From: Spectribacter acetivorans
Lineage (GTDB): Bacteria; Pseudomonadota; Gammaproteobacteria; Nevskiales; Salinisphaeraceae
Direction of reading: 5' to 3'
DNA: 64,000 nt
NCBI RefSeq assembly: GCF_031846305.1
Contig: NZ_JAVRHY010000008.1
Location: 66,083-130,082, forward strand
Positions 1-8,504 of this stretch are shown here, one piece after another (within the stretch, counting starts at the first letter, position 1; each line of letters starts with the position of its first letter). The position numbers were made by a program, and so were the translations under genes. The notes beneath the pieces are model-generated. The model saw only the letters and a program-made list of their open reading frames with translations, was not told where the DNA came from and made no database searches.

Positions 1-122
1 CGTTCACCACGCCGTACATCAGCAGCGGCGGTTTCGGCGGCGCCCAGTTGACCGATCTCGGGTCCGCTGCCGCCGATAAATGGGACACGCGCTTCAACAT
101 CAACGTGGGTTACTACTTCTGA
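1..122 (+). CDS. C-terminal end of an outer-membrane beta-barrel protein (5' truncated by window)
   Basis: An open frame enters from the left edge (codons begin at base 3) and stops with TGA at 120-122, leaving about 39 residues. The tail ends in FNINVGYYF. Alternating hydrophobic/polar residues with a terminal Phe are the usual C-terminal signature of Gram-negative outer-membrane barrels recognised by BamA. Too little remains to name a family; an OmpW-like, porin or transport barrel would all fit. Confidence 0.6.
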   Translation, partial: FTTPYISSGGFGGAQLTDLGSAAADKWDTRFNINVGYYF

Positions 123-129
123 CACCAAT

Positions 130-156
130 CCGGGAAAGGCGGAGAGGCTTTCCCGG
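130..156. terminator. Perfect 9-bp hairpin after the barrel gene
   Basis: CCGGGAAAG at 130-138 pairs exactly with CTTTCCCGG at 148-156 around a 9-nt loop, 8 bases after the stop codon. The position suits transcription termination. There is no T-run on either side, so it is either a Rho-independent terminator lacking a U-tract or an mRNA 3'-stabilising stem. Confidence 0.45.
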
Positions 157-320
157 CAGACAAGGCGAAAACGCGGTATCGCGTTGACGCCGGATCGGGC
201 ACGACCATGTGCGCGAGACGGCGGCAGGCAGGGTACCGCGGGCAGGTTGCGATCGGCACATCGGGTCATGCAGCCGCCAAGGGAACCCGGGCCGGAGTGG
301 CCCGGTCACCCTCCCGGCGC

Positions 321-346
321 GTTCACGCGCGCCACCGGTCTAATAT
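321..346 (+). promoter_or_regulatory. Weak promoter candidate upstream of the betaine genes
   Basis: A good -10-like hexamer TAATAT lies at 341-346 in the leader of the GSMT gene. No convincing -35 is present at 16-18 bp; the nearest, GTTCAC at 321, is too close. Just downstream (about 359-381) a short repeat of the ATCGATCACG type occurs. Otherwise nothing is recognisable in 157-421. Confidence 0.25.
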
Positions 347-421
347 CACTAAAGCAAACGATCGATCACGATCGACGGACGGGAGGGCCAAATTTCACGG
401 CAACTCTGGGACATTATCGAT

Positions 422-1276
422 ATGGGCAACGAGCAGAACGTGGCCACCATGGCCAACCAGGAACAGGAGTTCGGCGAAGAGCCGCTCGAGGTTCGCGAAA
501 GCGGCCACTATCAGGACGAATACATCAAGGGCTTTGCCGAGCGCTGGGATGATCTGATCGACTGGGACGGACGCGCCGCCAGCGAGGGCGATTTCTTCAT
601 TGACGTCCTCCGCCAGCATGGCGCCAAGCACGTCCTGGACGTGGCGGCCGGCACCGGTTTCCACTCGGTTCGGCTCCAGGACGCCGGTTTCGACGTGGTG
701 AGTGTGGACGGCAGCCCCAACATGCTGGCCAAGGCCTTCGCCAATGGCCGCAAGCGGGGCATGATCCTGCGCACCGTGCACAGCGACTGGCGCTGGCTGA
801 GCCGCGATATCGTCGGCCGCTACGATGCCATCATCTGTCTGGGCAATTCGTTCACGCATCTGTTTGATGAAAACCAGCGTCATCGCGTGCTGGCCGAGTT
901 CTATTCGGTGCTGGCGCATGACGGCATCCTGATCCTCGATCAGCGCAACTACGATGCCCTGCTGGACAATCAGGGCGATGGCCCCAGCCACCAGTACTAT
1001 TACTGCGGCGACGACGTGAAGGCCGAACCCGAGCACGTGGACGAGGGTCTGGCCCGCTTCCGCTATACGTTTGCCGACGGTTCGGTATTTCACCTGAACA
1101 TGTTCCCGCTGCGCCGGGACTATGTGCGCGGCCTGATGCGCGAGGCCGGTTTCCAGCAGATCGACACCTACGGGGATTTCCAGGAGTCGTACAAGCATTA
1201 CGACCCGGATTTCTTCATCCACGTCGCGCAGAAGGCATGGACCGAAGACGAGGAGGACCAAGATGGCGGCCAGTGA
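422..1276 (+). CDS. gsmt: Glycine/sarcosine N-methyltransferase (GSMT)
   Basis: It transfers methyl groups from S-adenosylmethionine to glycine, then sarcosine, giving dimethylglycine; these are the first two steps of de novo glycine betaine synthesis in halophiles. The 284-aa protein has the class I SAM fold. Motif I VLDVAAGTG lies at about residues 71-79, the acidic end of strand 2 is in SVDGSP near 96, and blocks such as DWRWL, CLGNSFTHLF and LDQRNYD are those I recall from Ectothiorhodospira GSMT. The ATG at 422 lacks a strong ribosome site; ATG 449 is an alternative start. Its 3' end overlaps the SDMT gene by 14 bp, so the two are translationally coupled. Confidence 0.93.
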   Translation: MGNEQNVATMANQEQEFGEEPLEVRESGHYQDEYIKGFAERWDDLIDWDGRAASEGDFFIDVLRQHGAKHVLDVAAGTGFHSVRLQDAGFDVVSVDGSPNMLAKAFANGRKRGMILRTVHSDWRWLSRDIVGRYDAIICLGNSFTHLFDENQRHRVLAEFYSVLAHDGILILDQRNYDALLDNQGDGPSHQYYYCGDDVKAEPEHVDEGLARFRYTFADGSVFHLNMFPLRRDYVRGLMREAGFQQIDTYGDFQESYKHYDPDFFIHVAQKAWTEDEEDQDGGQ

Positions 1277-2102
1277 ATATTCCGAGGTCGTTCAGACCGC
1301 GCGCAGTTACTACAACAGCGACGACGCCGACACCTTCTACTACACGGTGTGGGGCGGCGAGGACATCCACATCGGCCTGTACCAGGACGAGGTGGAACCC
1401 ATCCGCGATGCCAGCCGCCGCACGGTGGCCGCCATGGCCGACCGGCTTTCGGCCACGCCCGACAGCCGGGCGATCGACCTGGGCGGTGCCTATGGCGGCT
1501 CGCCGCGCTACCTGGCCGCCAAGTTCGGCTGCCACGTGGTGTCGCTGAATCTGTCCGAAGTACAGAACCAGCGCGCGCGTCAGCAGACTGCCGATGCCGG
1601 TCTGAGCGACCAGGTAACCGTGGTGGATGGCAACTTCGAGAACATCCCCTACGAGGACAACTCGTTCGACATCGCCTGGTCGCAGGATTCGTTCCTGCAC
1701 AGCGGCAACCGCGACAAGGTGATGGAAGAGATCAAGCGCGTGCTCAAACCGGGCGGCGAACTGATCTTCACCGACCCGATGGAAACCGAGAACGCCACCC
1801 GCGACCAGCTGCAGCCGGTGCTCGACCGCATCCAGCTGGAAAGCATGGGATCGCCGCAGTTCTACGAGCGCAAACTGGGCGAACTCGGCTTCGAGAAGGT
1901 GGCATTCGAGGACCATTCCGAGCAGCTGCCGCGCCACTACGGGCGGGTCAAGCAGGAACTCGAGTCCCGCTACGACGAGTTGCTGGGCACCATCAGCCAG
2001 ACCTATCTCGACAACATGATCACCGGGCTGGGCCACTGGGTGGACAACGGTCGCGCCGGCAATCTCTGCTGGGGCATCTTCCACTTCAAGCTGCCTGGCT
2101 GA
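1263..2102 (+). CDS. sdmt: Sarcosine/dimethylglycine N-methyltransferase (SDMT)
   Basis: It completes the pathway, methylating sarcosine and dimethylglycine to glycine betaine with SAM. The protein has 279 aa with SAM motif I IDLGGAYGGS at about 71-80, LNLSEVQNQRAR just after it, and the post-motif block FDIAWSQDSFLHS typical of betaine-forming dimethylglycine methyltransferases. The start ATG at 1263 lies inside the end of GSMT and is preceded by GAGGAGGA at good spacing. The pair forms a complete route to betaine without exogenous choline, which implies a saline habitat. Confidence 0.93.
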   Translation: MAASEYSEVVQTARSYYNSDDADTFYYTVWGGEDIHIGLYQDEVEPIRDASRRTVAAMADRLSATPDSRAIDLGGAYGGSPRYLAAKFGCHVVSLNLSEVQNQRARQQTADAGLSDQVTVVDGNFENIPYEDNSFDIAWSQDSFLHSGNRDKVMEEIKRVLKPGGELIFTDPMETENATRDQLQPVLDRIQLESMGSPQFYERKLGELGFEKVAFEDHSEQLPRHYGRVKQELESRYDELLGTISQTYLDNMITGLGHWVDNGRAGNLCWGIFHFKLPG

Positions 2103-2123
2103 TCGCGGACAGGTGGTTGTCAT

Positions 2124-3035
2124 TTGGCTACCATGAGACCAATGGCAATCACCGCTCCCGACAAGCTGGTCATCGCGCTGTCCTCGCGCGCCCTGTTCGA
2201 TCTCGAAGCCTCGCACGAGGTGTTCGAGCAGCAGGGCCGCGAGGCTTACTGCCAGTACCAGATCGAGCACGAGAACGATGTGCTGGAGCCGGGCGTGGCC
2301 TTCGGGCTGGTCCGCAAGCTGCTGGCGCTGAACGAGGAATCGCGTCAGCGGGTGGAAATCATCCTGTTGTCGCGGAACAGCGCCGACACCGGCCTCCGCG
2401 TGTTCAATTCCATTGCCCATCACGGTCTGGACATCACCCGGGCAGCGTTCACCAGCGGCGGCTCTCCCTACCGCTACGTGGCGCCCTACGGTGCCCAGCT
2501 CTTCCTGTCGGCGGACCCCGGCGACGTGCGTGCCGCGCTTGATGCCGGTTATGCCGCCGCCACCATCGTGCCGGCCCGTCAGCGCCAGAGCGGCGAAGGC
2601 GCGCTGCGTATCGCCTTCGACGGCGACGCAGTGCTGTTTTCCGATGACGCCGAGCGCATCTTCAAGGAACAGGGCCTGGCCGCTTTCGCGGAAAGCGAGG
2701 TCAGTGCCGCCAACGAACCGCTGTCGGGCGGCCCGTTCAAGGGCTTTCTCGAAGCACTCTGCCGTATCCAGGCCGAATTCGGACAACAGAACTGCCCCAT
2801 CCGCACCGCCCTGGTGACTTCACGTTCGGCCCCGGCCCACGAGCGGGTGATCCGCACCCTGCGGGCGTGGAACATCCGCATCGACGAGGCGCTGTTCCTG
2901 GGCGGCATGGCCAAGGGCGAATTCCTGCGCGCCTTCGGCGCCGACATCTTCTTCGACGATCAGCAGACCCACGTCGGCGCTGCCGCCGAGCACGTCGCCG
3001 CCGGCCACGTGCCGCACGGCGTGGCCAACGAATAG
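2124..3035 (+). CDS. Cytosolic 5'-nucleotidase (NT5C1-like family)
   Basis: Members of this family dephosphorylate nucleoside 5'-monophosphates, typically AMP or IMP. The protein (about 300 aa) shows family blocks: VIALSSRALFDLE near the N-terminus, LLSRNSADTGLRVFNS, FTSGGSPYRYV, and the C-terminal FLGGMAKGEFL..IFFDDQ. A ribosome site AGGTGG at 2111-2116 is 7 nt before a TTG at 2124; ATG at 2133 or 2142 are alternatives in frame. It begins 21 bp after SDMT, so co-transcription is likely. A link to adenosine-nucleotide turnover created by heavy SAM use is my inference. Substrate is unproven. Confidence 0.8.
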   Translation: MATMRPMAITAPDKLVIALSSRALFDLEASHEVFEQQGREAYCQYQIEHENDVLEPGVAFGLVRKLLALNEESRQRVEIILLSRNSADTGLRVFNSIAHHGLDITRAAFTSGGSPYRYVAPYGAQLFLSADPGDVRAALDAGYAAATIVPARQRQSGEGALRIAFDGDAVLFSDDAERIFKEQGLAAFAESEVSAANEPLSGGPFKGFLEALCRIQAEFGQQNCPIRTALVTSRSAPAHERVIRTLRAWNIRIDEALFLGGMAKGEFLRAFGADIFFDDQQTHVGAAAEHVAAGHVPHGVANE

Positions 3036-3053
3036 CCCGGCGGACGTCCGCTC

Positions 3054-3896
3054 GTGACCGTTGCCGAACTGGCCGGCTGGAGCCTGGTCGTCCTGGCGAT
3101 CGGTTTCGCGCTCTGGCTGCTGGTCCATCCCTGGCATGAACGCCGCCGGCAACCCCGTGGCGCCGCCGCCCGGCTGACCCCGGCGCAGCAACAGGCGCTG
3201 GCCGACATTGCCCCCGGACTGCCACCCCTGACGCCGTTGCTGCGCGACCGTCTGGCCACACGGGTCGCGGCCTTCCTGGCCGACACCCGATTCCACGGGG
3301 CGGGCGGGTTCGTGGTGGATGACGCCTGCCGCGTGGCCATCGCCGCGCAGGCTTGCCTGCTACGCCTGCAGCCCGATGCCGACGGTTATCCCGCCGTGCG
3401 CGACATCGTGATGTATCCGGACGCCTTCTGGGTGCACCACGAGGCGCCGGACGAACTGGGACTGGTGGACGACGAGCCCGACCTGCTGGCGGGGGAGGCC
3501 TGGGACGCCGGCCGGGTGGTGCTGTCCTGGTCCGACGTTCAGGCCGCGCTCGAGGGCGACCCGGTCAACGTGGTGGTGCACGAATTTGCCCACCAGCTGG
3601 ATTTCGACCGCCCCGATACCACCGGCGCCCCGCCGATGGATGACTATCGGGAATGGTCGACGGTGATGCGCGAGCACTTCGACGATCTGCGCGAGACGGG
3701 CTCGCCGGTGCTCGACCCCTATGGCAGCGAGAACCCCGCGGAATTCTTTGCCGTGGCGGTGGAAACCTATATACAGAACGGGGCCGACCTGGCCCGCGCA
3801 CATCCCGACCTCTACCGCCTGCTCGACGCCTACTTCGGGCTGGGCACCGCCGGGCCGTCGCGATCGCTGGATTCCGGGGCCGGATCACCCGGATAA
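3054..3896 (+). CDS. mtfA: MtfA-like zinc metallopeptidase (M90 family)
   Basis: MtfA in E. coli binds the repressor Mlc (DgsA) and is an aminopeptidase. The 280-aa product has a hydrophobic segment at about residues 8-24 followed by RRRQPR, suggesting a membrane-anchored form. The zinc motif HEFAH is at 176-180 with a downstream ENPAEFFAVAVE helix supplying further conserved acids. Start is GTG at 3054, 18 bp after the 5'-nucleotidase stop. The family is clear; whether it regulates sugar uptake here is unknown, since no Mlc gene is in the window. Confidence 0.85.
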   Translation: MTVAELAGWSLVVLAIGFALWLLVHPWHERRRQPRGAAARLTPAQQQALADIAPGLPPLTPLLRDRLATRVAAFLADTRFHGAGGFVVDDACRVAIAAQACLLRLQPDADGYPAVRDIVMYPDAFWVHHEAPDELGLVDDEPDLLAGEAWDAGRVVLSWSDVQAALEGDPVNVVVHEFAHQLDFDRPDTTGAPPMDDYREWSTVMREHFDDLRETGSPVLDPYGSENPAEFFAVAVETYIQNGADLARAHPDLYRLLDAYFGLGTAGPSRSLDSGAGSPG

Positions 3897-3924
3897 TGTG
3901 CTCAAACGCATCCGGGACCACAAG

Positions 3925-4314
3925 ATGAACCAGATCACTCACGCCAACGGCGGCGACCACAACCAGAACAACCTGGCGGTGGGCTGCCACCTGCTCGGCT
4001 TCGTGGGCCTGGTGGTTCCCTTCGGCCATATTCTGGGGCCACTGGCCCTGTGGCTGATAAAGCGCGAGGGCAACCCCTTCGTCGACGATCAGGGCCGGGA
4101 AGCGGTGAACTTCCAGATTTCCTTTTCCCTGTGGAGCATCATCGCGGCCACCCTGTCACTGGTCCTGGTGTGGACCGTGATCATCCCGGTGCTGGCCGTC
4201 ATCGCCCTGGTGATTCTGGCCATCATCTGGGTGGTGACCATGATTCTGGCCGCCGTGCGGGCCAGCCGGGGCGAGGCCTATCGCTACCCGTTCACGCTGC
4301 GATTGCTCAGCTAG
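3925..4314 (+). CDS. DUF4870 membrane protein
   Basis: A 129-aa protein with three hydrophobic stretches: LLGFVGLVVPFGHILGPLAL, the ISFSLWSIIAATLSLV region, and IPVLAVIALVILAIIWVV. The cytosolic motif FVDDQGREAVNFQ between segments one and two is the hallmark of the DUF4870 family, small inner-membrane proteins without a known role. The ATG at 3925 was chosen because the N-terminus then starts shortly before NNLAV, as in relatives. A GTG at 3898 right after the mtfA stop is an alternative that adds nine residues. Confidence 0.75.
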   Translation: MNQITHANGGDHNQNNLAVGCHLLGFVGLVVPFGHILGPLALWLIKREGNPFVDDQGREAVNFQISFSLWSIIAATLSLVLVWTVIIPVLAVIALVILAIIWVVTMILAAVRASRGEAYRYPFTLRLLS

Positions 4315-4335
4315 GCCGGCGCGAATCGGACAGAC

Positions 4336-5661
4336 CTAGCCGGTCTCGTGCCGATGCTGGATGTCGCGGGTTTTCGCCGGCCGTCCGGTCACCAGACGGT
4401 CGCCGGTCTTGCGGGTGAAGTACTTCCAGATCCATTGCAGCATCACCCGCAGGCGGCGCTCGTTGCCGATCAGCGCGTAGATATGCACGAACACCCACAG
4501 CAGCCAGGCCGGAAAGCCCCACACCTTGAAGCCGTTGAGGTCACCCACCGCGCGGTTGCGGCCGATCACCGCCATGGTGCCCTTGTCGGTGTACTTGAAC
4601 GGCTTGTCCGGCTTGCCCTTGGCCCGGCGCTTGAGCAGTTTGGCCACGTATTCGCCCTGCTGGATCGCCGCCGGGGCCAGGCCGGGTACGTCGCGGCCGT
4701 TGGCATCGTTGCAGCGGGCCAGGTCGCCGATCACGAAGATATCCGGATGGTCGGGCAGGGACAGATCATCGTTCACGCGCATGCGCCCGCCGCGATCCGG
4801 CTCGGTACCGGTGCGTTCGGCCAGCCGGACGCCGAACGACGAGGCCCGCACGCCCGCCGCCCATAGCACCGTGCGCGCCGACACCGTCTCGCTGCCGTCC
4901 GGGCCCTTCATGCGGACGCTGCCCTCGCCGATATCCTCGACCATGGTCGAACGGACCACGGTGACACCCAGTTCCTCGAGCATTTCCTGCGCGCGCCGGG
5001 ACAGGGCCTCGGGGTAGGTCGGCAACACCCGATCCGCCCCCTCCACCAGCAGAATGCGGGCATCGCGTGGATCCACCGCCCGGAAGTCGCCCACCATGGT
5101 GCGGTTGGCCAGTTCGCCCACCGCGCCGGCCAGTTCCACCCCGGTGGGGCCGCCACCGACGATCACGAAGGTCAGCCACTCCCGGCGCCGCTCGGTATCG
5201 GCTTCCAGTTCGGCCATCTCGAAAGCGTTGAAGATGCGGCGGCGCATGCGCAGGGCATGTTCGATGGTCTTGAGGCCGGGCGCGTACTCGGCCCAGTCGT
5301 CATTACCGAAATAGTGATGCTTCACGCCGGTGGCCACGATCAGGGTGTCGTAGCCCACCTCGCCGAACTCGTGGCGCACGGTGCGCGCCTGCGGGTCGAC
5401 GTCGTAGGCGGTGCTCATCAGCGCGCGCACGTTCTTGTAGCGACGCAGCAGTACACGGTGCGGCACGCAGATGTCGCCGGTGGTCAGCGTCCCGGCGGTC
5501 ACCTGGTAGAGCAGCGGCTGAAACAGGTGGAAATTGCGCTTGTCCAGCAGCGTCACGTCGTAGCCGGACTTGCCCAGCGACTGCGCTGCGAACAGCCCCC
5601 CGAAACCGCCGCCGATGATCACCACACGGTGTCCATCCGGGACCGGATGATTCTGACTCAT
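4336..5661 (-). CDS. ndh: Type II NADH:quinone oxidoreductase (NDH-2)
   Basis: A non-proton-pumping, FAD-dependent enzyme that passes electrons from NADH to quinone on the inner membrane. From ATG 5661 it has 441 aa. The FAD dinucleotide fold is IIGGGFGG at about 15-22, the NADH fold is VIVGGGPTGVELAG at about 167-180, and FVIGDLARC marks the second FAD segment. A C-terminal amphipathic/hydrophobic stretch FPAWLLWVFVHIYALIG fits the membrane anchor of the family. The frame extends to a TTG at 5682, but the ATG gives the usual N-terminus. It is convergent with the DUF4870 gene, 21 bp apart. Confidence 0.9.
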   Translation of the reverse strand: MSQNHPVPDGHRVVIIGGGFGGLFAAQSLGKSGYDVTLLDKRNFHLFQPLLYQVTAGTLTTGDICVPHRVLLRRYKNVRALMSTAYDVDPQARTVRHEFGEVGYDTLIVATGVKHHYFGNDDWAEYAPGLKTIEHALRMRRRIFNAFEMAELEADTERRREWLTFVIVGGGPTGVELAGAVGELANRTMVGDFRAVDPRDARILLVEGADRVLPTYPEALSRRAQEMLEELGVTVVRSTMVEDIGEGSVRMKGPDGSETVSARTVLWAAGVRASSFGVRLAERTGTEPDRGGRMRVNDDLSLPDHPDIFVIGDLARCNDANGRDVPGLAPAAIQQGEYVAKLLKRRAKGKPDKPFKYTDKGTMAVIGRNRAVGDLNGFKVWGFPAWLLWVFVHIYALIGNERRLRVMLQWIWKYFTRKTGDRLVTGRPAKTRDIQHRHETG

Positions 5662-5826
5662 TGTTGTCACATTGCCCGCCAAATCCCCGTAGCGATGGTA
5701 TCACGCCGTCATGTTGCGCCGCCGCATCCGTCAGCCCGCAGCAGCCCTGCTAGGCTATGCAGCCGATGATGCTGTGTCCCGACCGGGGATGACAGCCCAC
5801 GCGACGCCCCGGAGACGACGCCTCCC

Positions 5827-6591
5827 ATGTGCCTGATTGCATTCGCCTGGCGCGTGCACCCGGTTCACGATCTGGTGCTCGCCACCAACCGCGACGAGTT
5901 TCACGGCCGCGACACTGCGCCCCTGCACGTCTGGCCGGATACGCCGGGTGTCATCGGCGGCCGCGACCGCCAGGCCGGCGGTGCCTGGTGCGCCGCCGAC
6001 CACCGGGGCCGTTTCGCCGCGGTGACCAATCTGCGGGAACCCGGCGCCGCGGGCGGGCCGCGTTCCCGCGGCGCCCTGGTGGCGGATTACCTCGCCGGCG
6101 GGGATTGTGCGCGGGATCATGCCGAGATCATCTGGTCCCGACGCCATGAATTTCCGGGCTTCAACCTGCTGATCGGGGACGCCGACGACCTGTTCTATTT
6201 GAACAATCGTGACGATGCCGGTGTCCAGGGAGTAACCCCCGGCATTCACGCGCTGTCGAACGGACGGTGGGGCGATAGCTGGCCCAAGACCGAACGAGCC
6301 GCCAGCGCCCTGCGCAGCGCACTGGCGCCGCCGGACATCGACACGGACGAGCTGCTGGCAATGCTGGCCGATACCACTCCGGCACCGGATGCCGCGCTGC
6401 CCGATACCGGGGTGGGCCTGGCGACCGAACGGCTGCTGAGTCCGTTGTTCATCCGGGGCGAGCAGTACGGCACCCGGGCGTCCACGGTGCTGCTGCGAGG
6501 TGCGGACGGCCGGATGCACATGCGGGAACGCTCGTTCGGCCCCGGCGGCCAGCCGGGCGGGGACGTGGAACAGGAGTGGACATGGTCATGA
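5827..6591 (+). CDS. NRDE/TANGO2 family protein
   Basis: The 254-aa protein starts MCLIAFAW, places Cys at position 2 and carries the defining ATNRDEF block near residue 23, followed by PGVIGGRDRQAGGAW and AAVTNLREP. These mark the NRDE family (TANGO2 in animals, linked to haem and lipid handling); the Cys2 suggests an Ntn-hydrolase-like nucleophile. No biochemical role can be assigned. It overlaps the next gene by about 10 bp and looks like the first gene of the unit leading to tamAB. Confidence 0.85.
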   Translation: MCLIAFAWRVHPVHDLVLATNRDEFHGRDTAPLHVWPDTPGVIGGRDRQAGGAWCAADHRGRFAAVTNLREPGAAGGPRSRGALVADYLAGGDCARDHAEIIWSRRHEFPGFNLLIGDADDLFYLNNRDDAGVQGVTPGIHALSNGRWGDSWPKTERAASALRSALAPPDIDTDELLAMLADTTPAPDAALPDTGVGLATERLLSPLFIRGEQYGTRASTVLLRGADGRMHMRERSFGPGGQPGGDVEQEWTWS

Positions 6592-8504
6592 CAACGCCCC
6601 GGCCCTGCGGCGAATGGCCCTCGCCGGTCGGCACCGACACCGTGGCGGCCGCCGGCCTCAAGCTCGGCCAGACCGCGATGACCGCCGAAGGCGCCGTGGC
6701 CTGGACCGAGCGACGGCCGGACGAGGGCGGGCGAACCACCGTGGTGATGGCGGATGAGCGCGGCACGCGCGATCGGGTGCCGGCCCCGTACGATGTGCGT
6801 TCAGCCGTGCACGAGTATGGCGGCGGCGCCTTCGTGCTGGACGGACCGACGCTGTGGTTCGCCAACAGCGAGGACCAGTGCATCCATCGTGTTGATGCCG
6901 ACGGCACCGTGAGGCGCCTGACCCCGCCGGATCGCGGCCTGAGCTTTGCCGATCTGCAGGTGGACCGCCCCCGGCGACGACTGATCGCGGTCTGTGAGGA
7001 TCACAACGCCGATCCGGAACCCCGAGCCTCACTGGTGGCCATCAGCGAGGACGGCGACATCCGGACGCTGGCGTCCGGGCCCGACTTCATCGCCAGTCCG
7101 CGGCTGTCGCCGGACGGGCGGCGGTTGGTATGGCTGAGCTGGGACCATCCCAACATGCCCTGGGACGGCACCACCCTGTGGCAGCTCGACCTCGCCGGCG
7201 ACGGCGAGCCGGTGGCGCTGGCCGGCGGGCCGGCCGAATCCCTGTTCCAGCCCATCTTCGCGCCGGACGGCAGCCTGCACGTGGTGTCGGACGCCTCCGG
7301 CTGGTGGAATATCTGCCGGCATACGGATGACGGACTGGTACCGGTCACCCACGAAACCGCCGAATTCGGCGTGCCGCAGTGGGTATTCGGTCAGAGCACG
7401 GTCGCCTTCGATGACGACGGCGGGCTTTACGCGGTGGTCAGCCGCGACGGCTTTGCCTCGCTGGTGAGCGTGGCCCGCGACAGCGGTCGACTGCGCACCT
7501 TCGATCTGCCCTTCACCCATCTGGAGCAGCTGCGCGCCAGCGGCGGCCGGCTGACCTTCATCGGCGGCAGCGCCACCACCGCGCCCACCCTGTGCACCCT
7601 GAATGCGGATGGCAGCGGCCTGCAGCGCCTGAGGGCCAGTGCCGACAGCGACTGGCCGGAAGCCGTGCTGTCCACCCCGGACGCCATCCGCTACCCGACC
7701 GCCGACGGCGCCGAGGCGCACGCGCTTTACTACCCGCCACGCCACCCCGACTGGCAGGTTCCGGGCGGCGAACGGCCGCCGCTGCTGATCAAGTGCCACG
7801 GCGGACCCACCGGCGCCACCGTGACCGCGCTGGACCCGCGCATCCAGTTCTGGACCTCGCGCGGTTTCGCCGTGCTCGACGTCAACTACCGCGGCAGCGT
7901 CGGCTATGGCCGCGCCTACCGCGAAGCCCTGTACGGCGCCTGGGGCGTGGCCGACGTGGCCGACTGTGTGCACGGCGCCCGCTACCTGGCCGATCAGGGT
8001 CTGGCCGACCCCGGGCGGGTGGTGATCAGCGGCTCCTCGGCGGGCGGCTATACCGTGCTGTCGGTGCTGACCTTTGCCCGGGTCGCGGCCGCCGGCGCCA
8101 GTTATTACGGCATCGGCGATCTCGAGCGGCTGCTGGCCTCCACCCACAAGTTCGAATCCCGCTATCTGCTGCGCCTGATCGGCGAGGACCCGGCCCTGCT
8201 GCGCGCACGCTCACCGCTGCACCATGCCGACCGGCTCACCTGTCCGGTGCTGTTCCTGCAGGGCCTCAAGGACAAGGTGGTGCCTCCGGACCAGGCCGAG
8301 ACCATGGTGACGGCGCTGCGCCGGCAGGGCGTGCCGGCCGCCCACATCACTTTCCCGGAAGAGCGGCACGGCTTCCGCGCCGCCATCAACATCCGCACCG
8401 CCATCGGGTCGGAACTGGCCTTCTACGGGCGGATTCTGGGCTTCACCCCGGCTGACACCGACCTGCCGCAGGTACCACTGCAGCCCGATCACGGTTCCCC
8501 TTGA
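6582..8504 (+). CDS. S9 family prolyl-oligopeptidase-like serine peptidase
   Basis: About 640 aa. The N-terminal 370 residues form a WD/beta-propeller-like region with repeated SPDG and APDG turns, which in this family screens substrates by size. The C-terminal alpha/beta-hydrolase has the nucleophile motif SGSSAGGY near residue 485, the acid in GLKDKVVPP and the catalytic His in ERHGFR. ATG 6582 was chosen because AGGAG at 6572-6576 sits 5 nt upstream; GTG 6576 and ATG 6588 are alternatives. No signal peptide is visible, so it is probably a cytosolic acylaminoacyl- or dipeptidyl-type peptidase. Confidence 0.88.
   Translation: MVMTTPRPCGEWPSPVGTDTVAAAGLKLGQTAMTAEGAVAWTERRPDEGGRTTVVMADERGTRDRVPAPYDVRSAVHEYGGGAFVLDGPTLWFANSEDQCIHRVDADGTVRRLTPPDRGLSFADLQVDRPRRRLIAVCEDHNADPEPRASLVAISEDGDIRTLASGPDFIASPRLSPDGRRLVWLSWDHPNMPWDGTTLWQLDLAGDGEPVALAGGPAESLFQPIFAPDGSLHVVSDASGWWNICRHTDDGLVPVTHETAEFGVPQWVFGQSTVAFDDDGGLYAVVSRDGFASLVSVARDSGRLRTFDLPFTHLEQLRASGGRLTFIGGSATTAPTLCTLNADGSGLQRLRASADSDWPEAVLSTPDAIRYPTADGAEAHALYYPPRHPDWQVPGGERPPLLIKCHGGPTGATVTALDPRIQFWTSRGFAVLDVNYRGSVGYGRAYREALYGAWGVADVADCVHGARYLADQGLADPGRVVISGSSAGGYTVLSVLTFARVAAAGASYYGIGDLERLLASTHKFESRYLLRLIGEDPALLRARSPLHHADRLTCPVLFLQGLKDKVVPPDQAETMVTALRRQGVPAAHITFPEERHGFRAAINIRTAIGSELAFYGRILGFTPADTDLPQVPLQPDHGSP

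Noticed and set aside
1501..1560. Additional parS-like CCACGTGG cores (for example in the SDMT gene and near 38398)
   Set aside because: Only the central 8 bp match; the flanking TGTT and AACA bases that define parS are absent.
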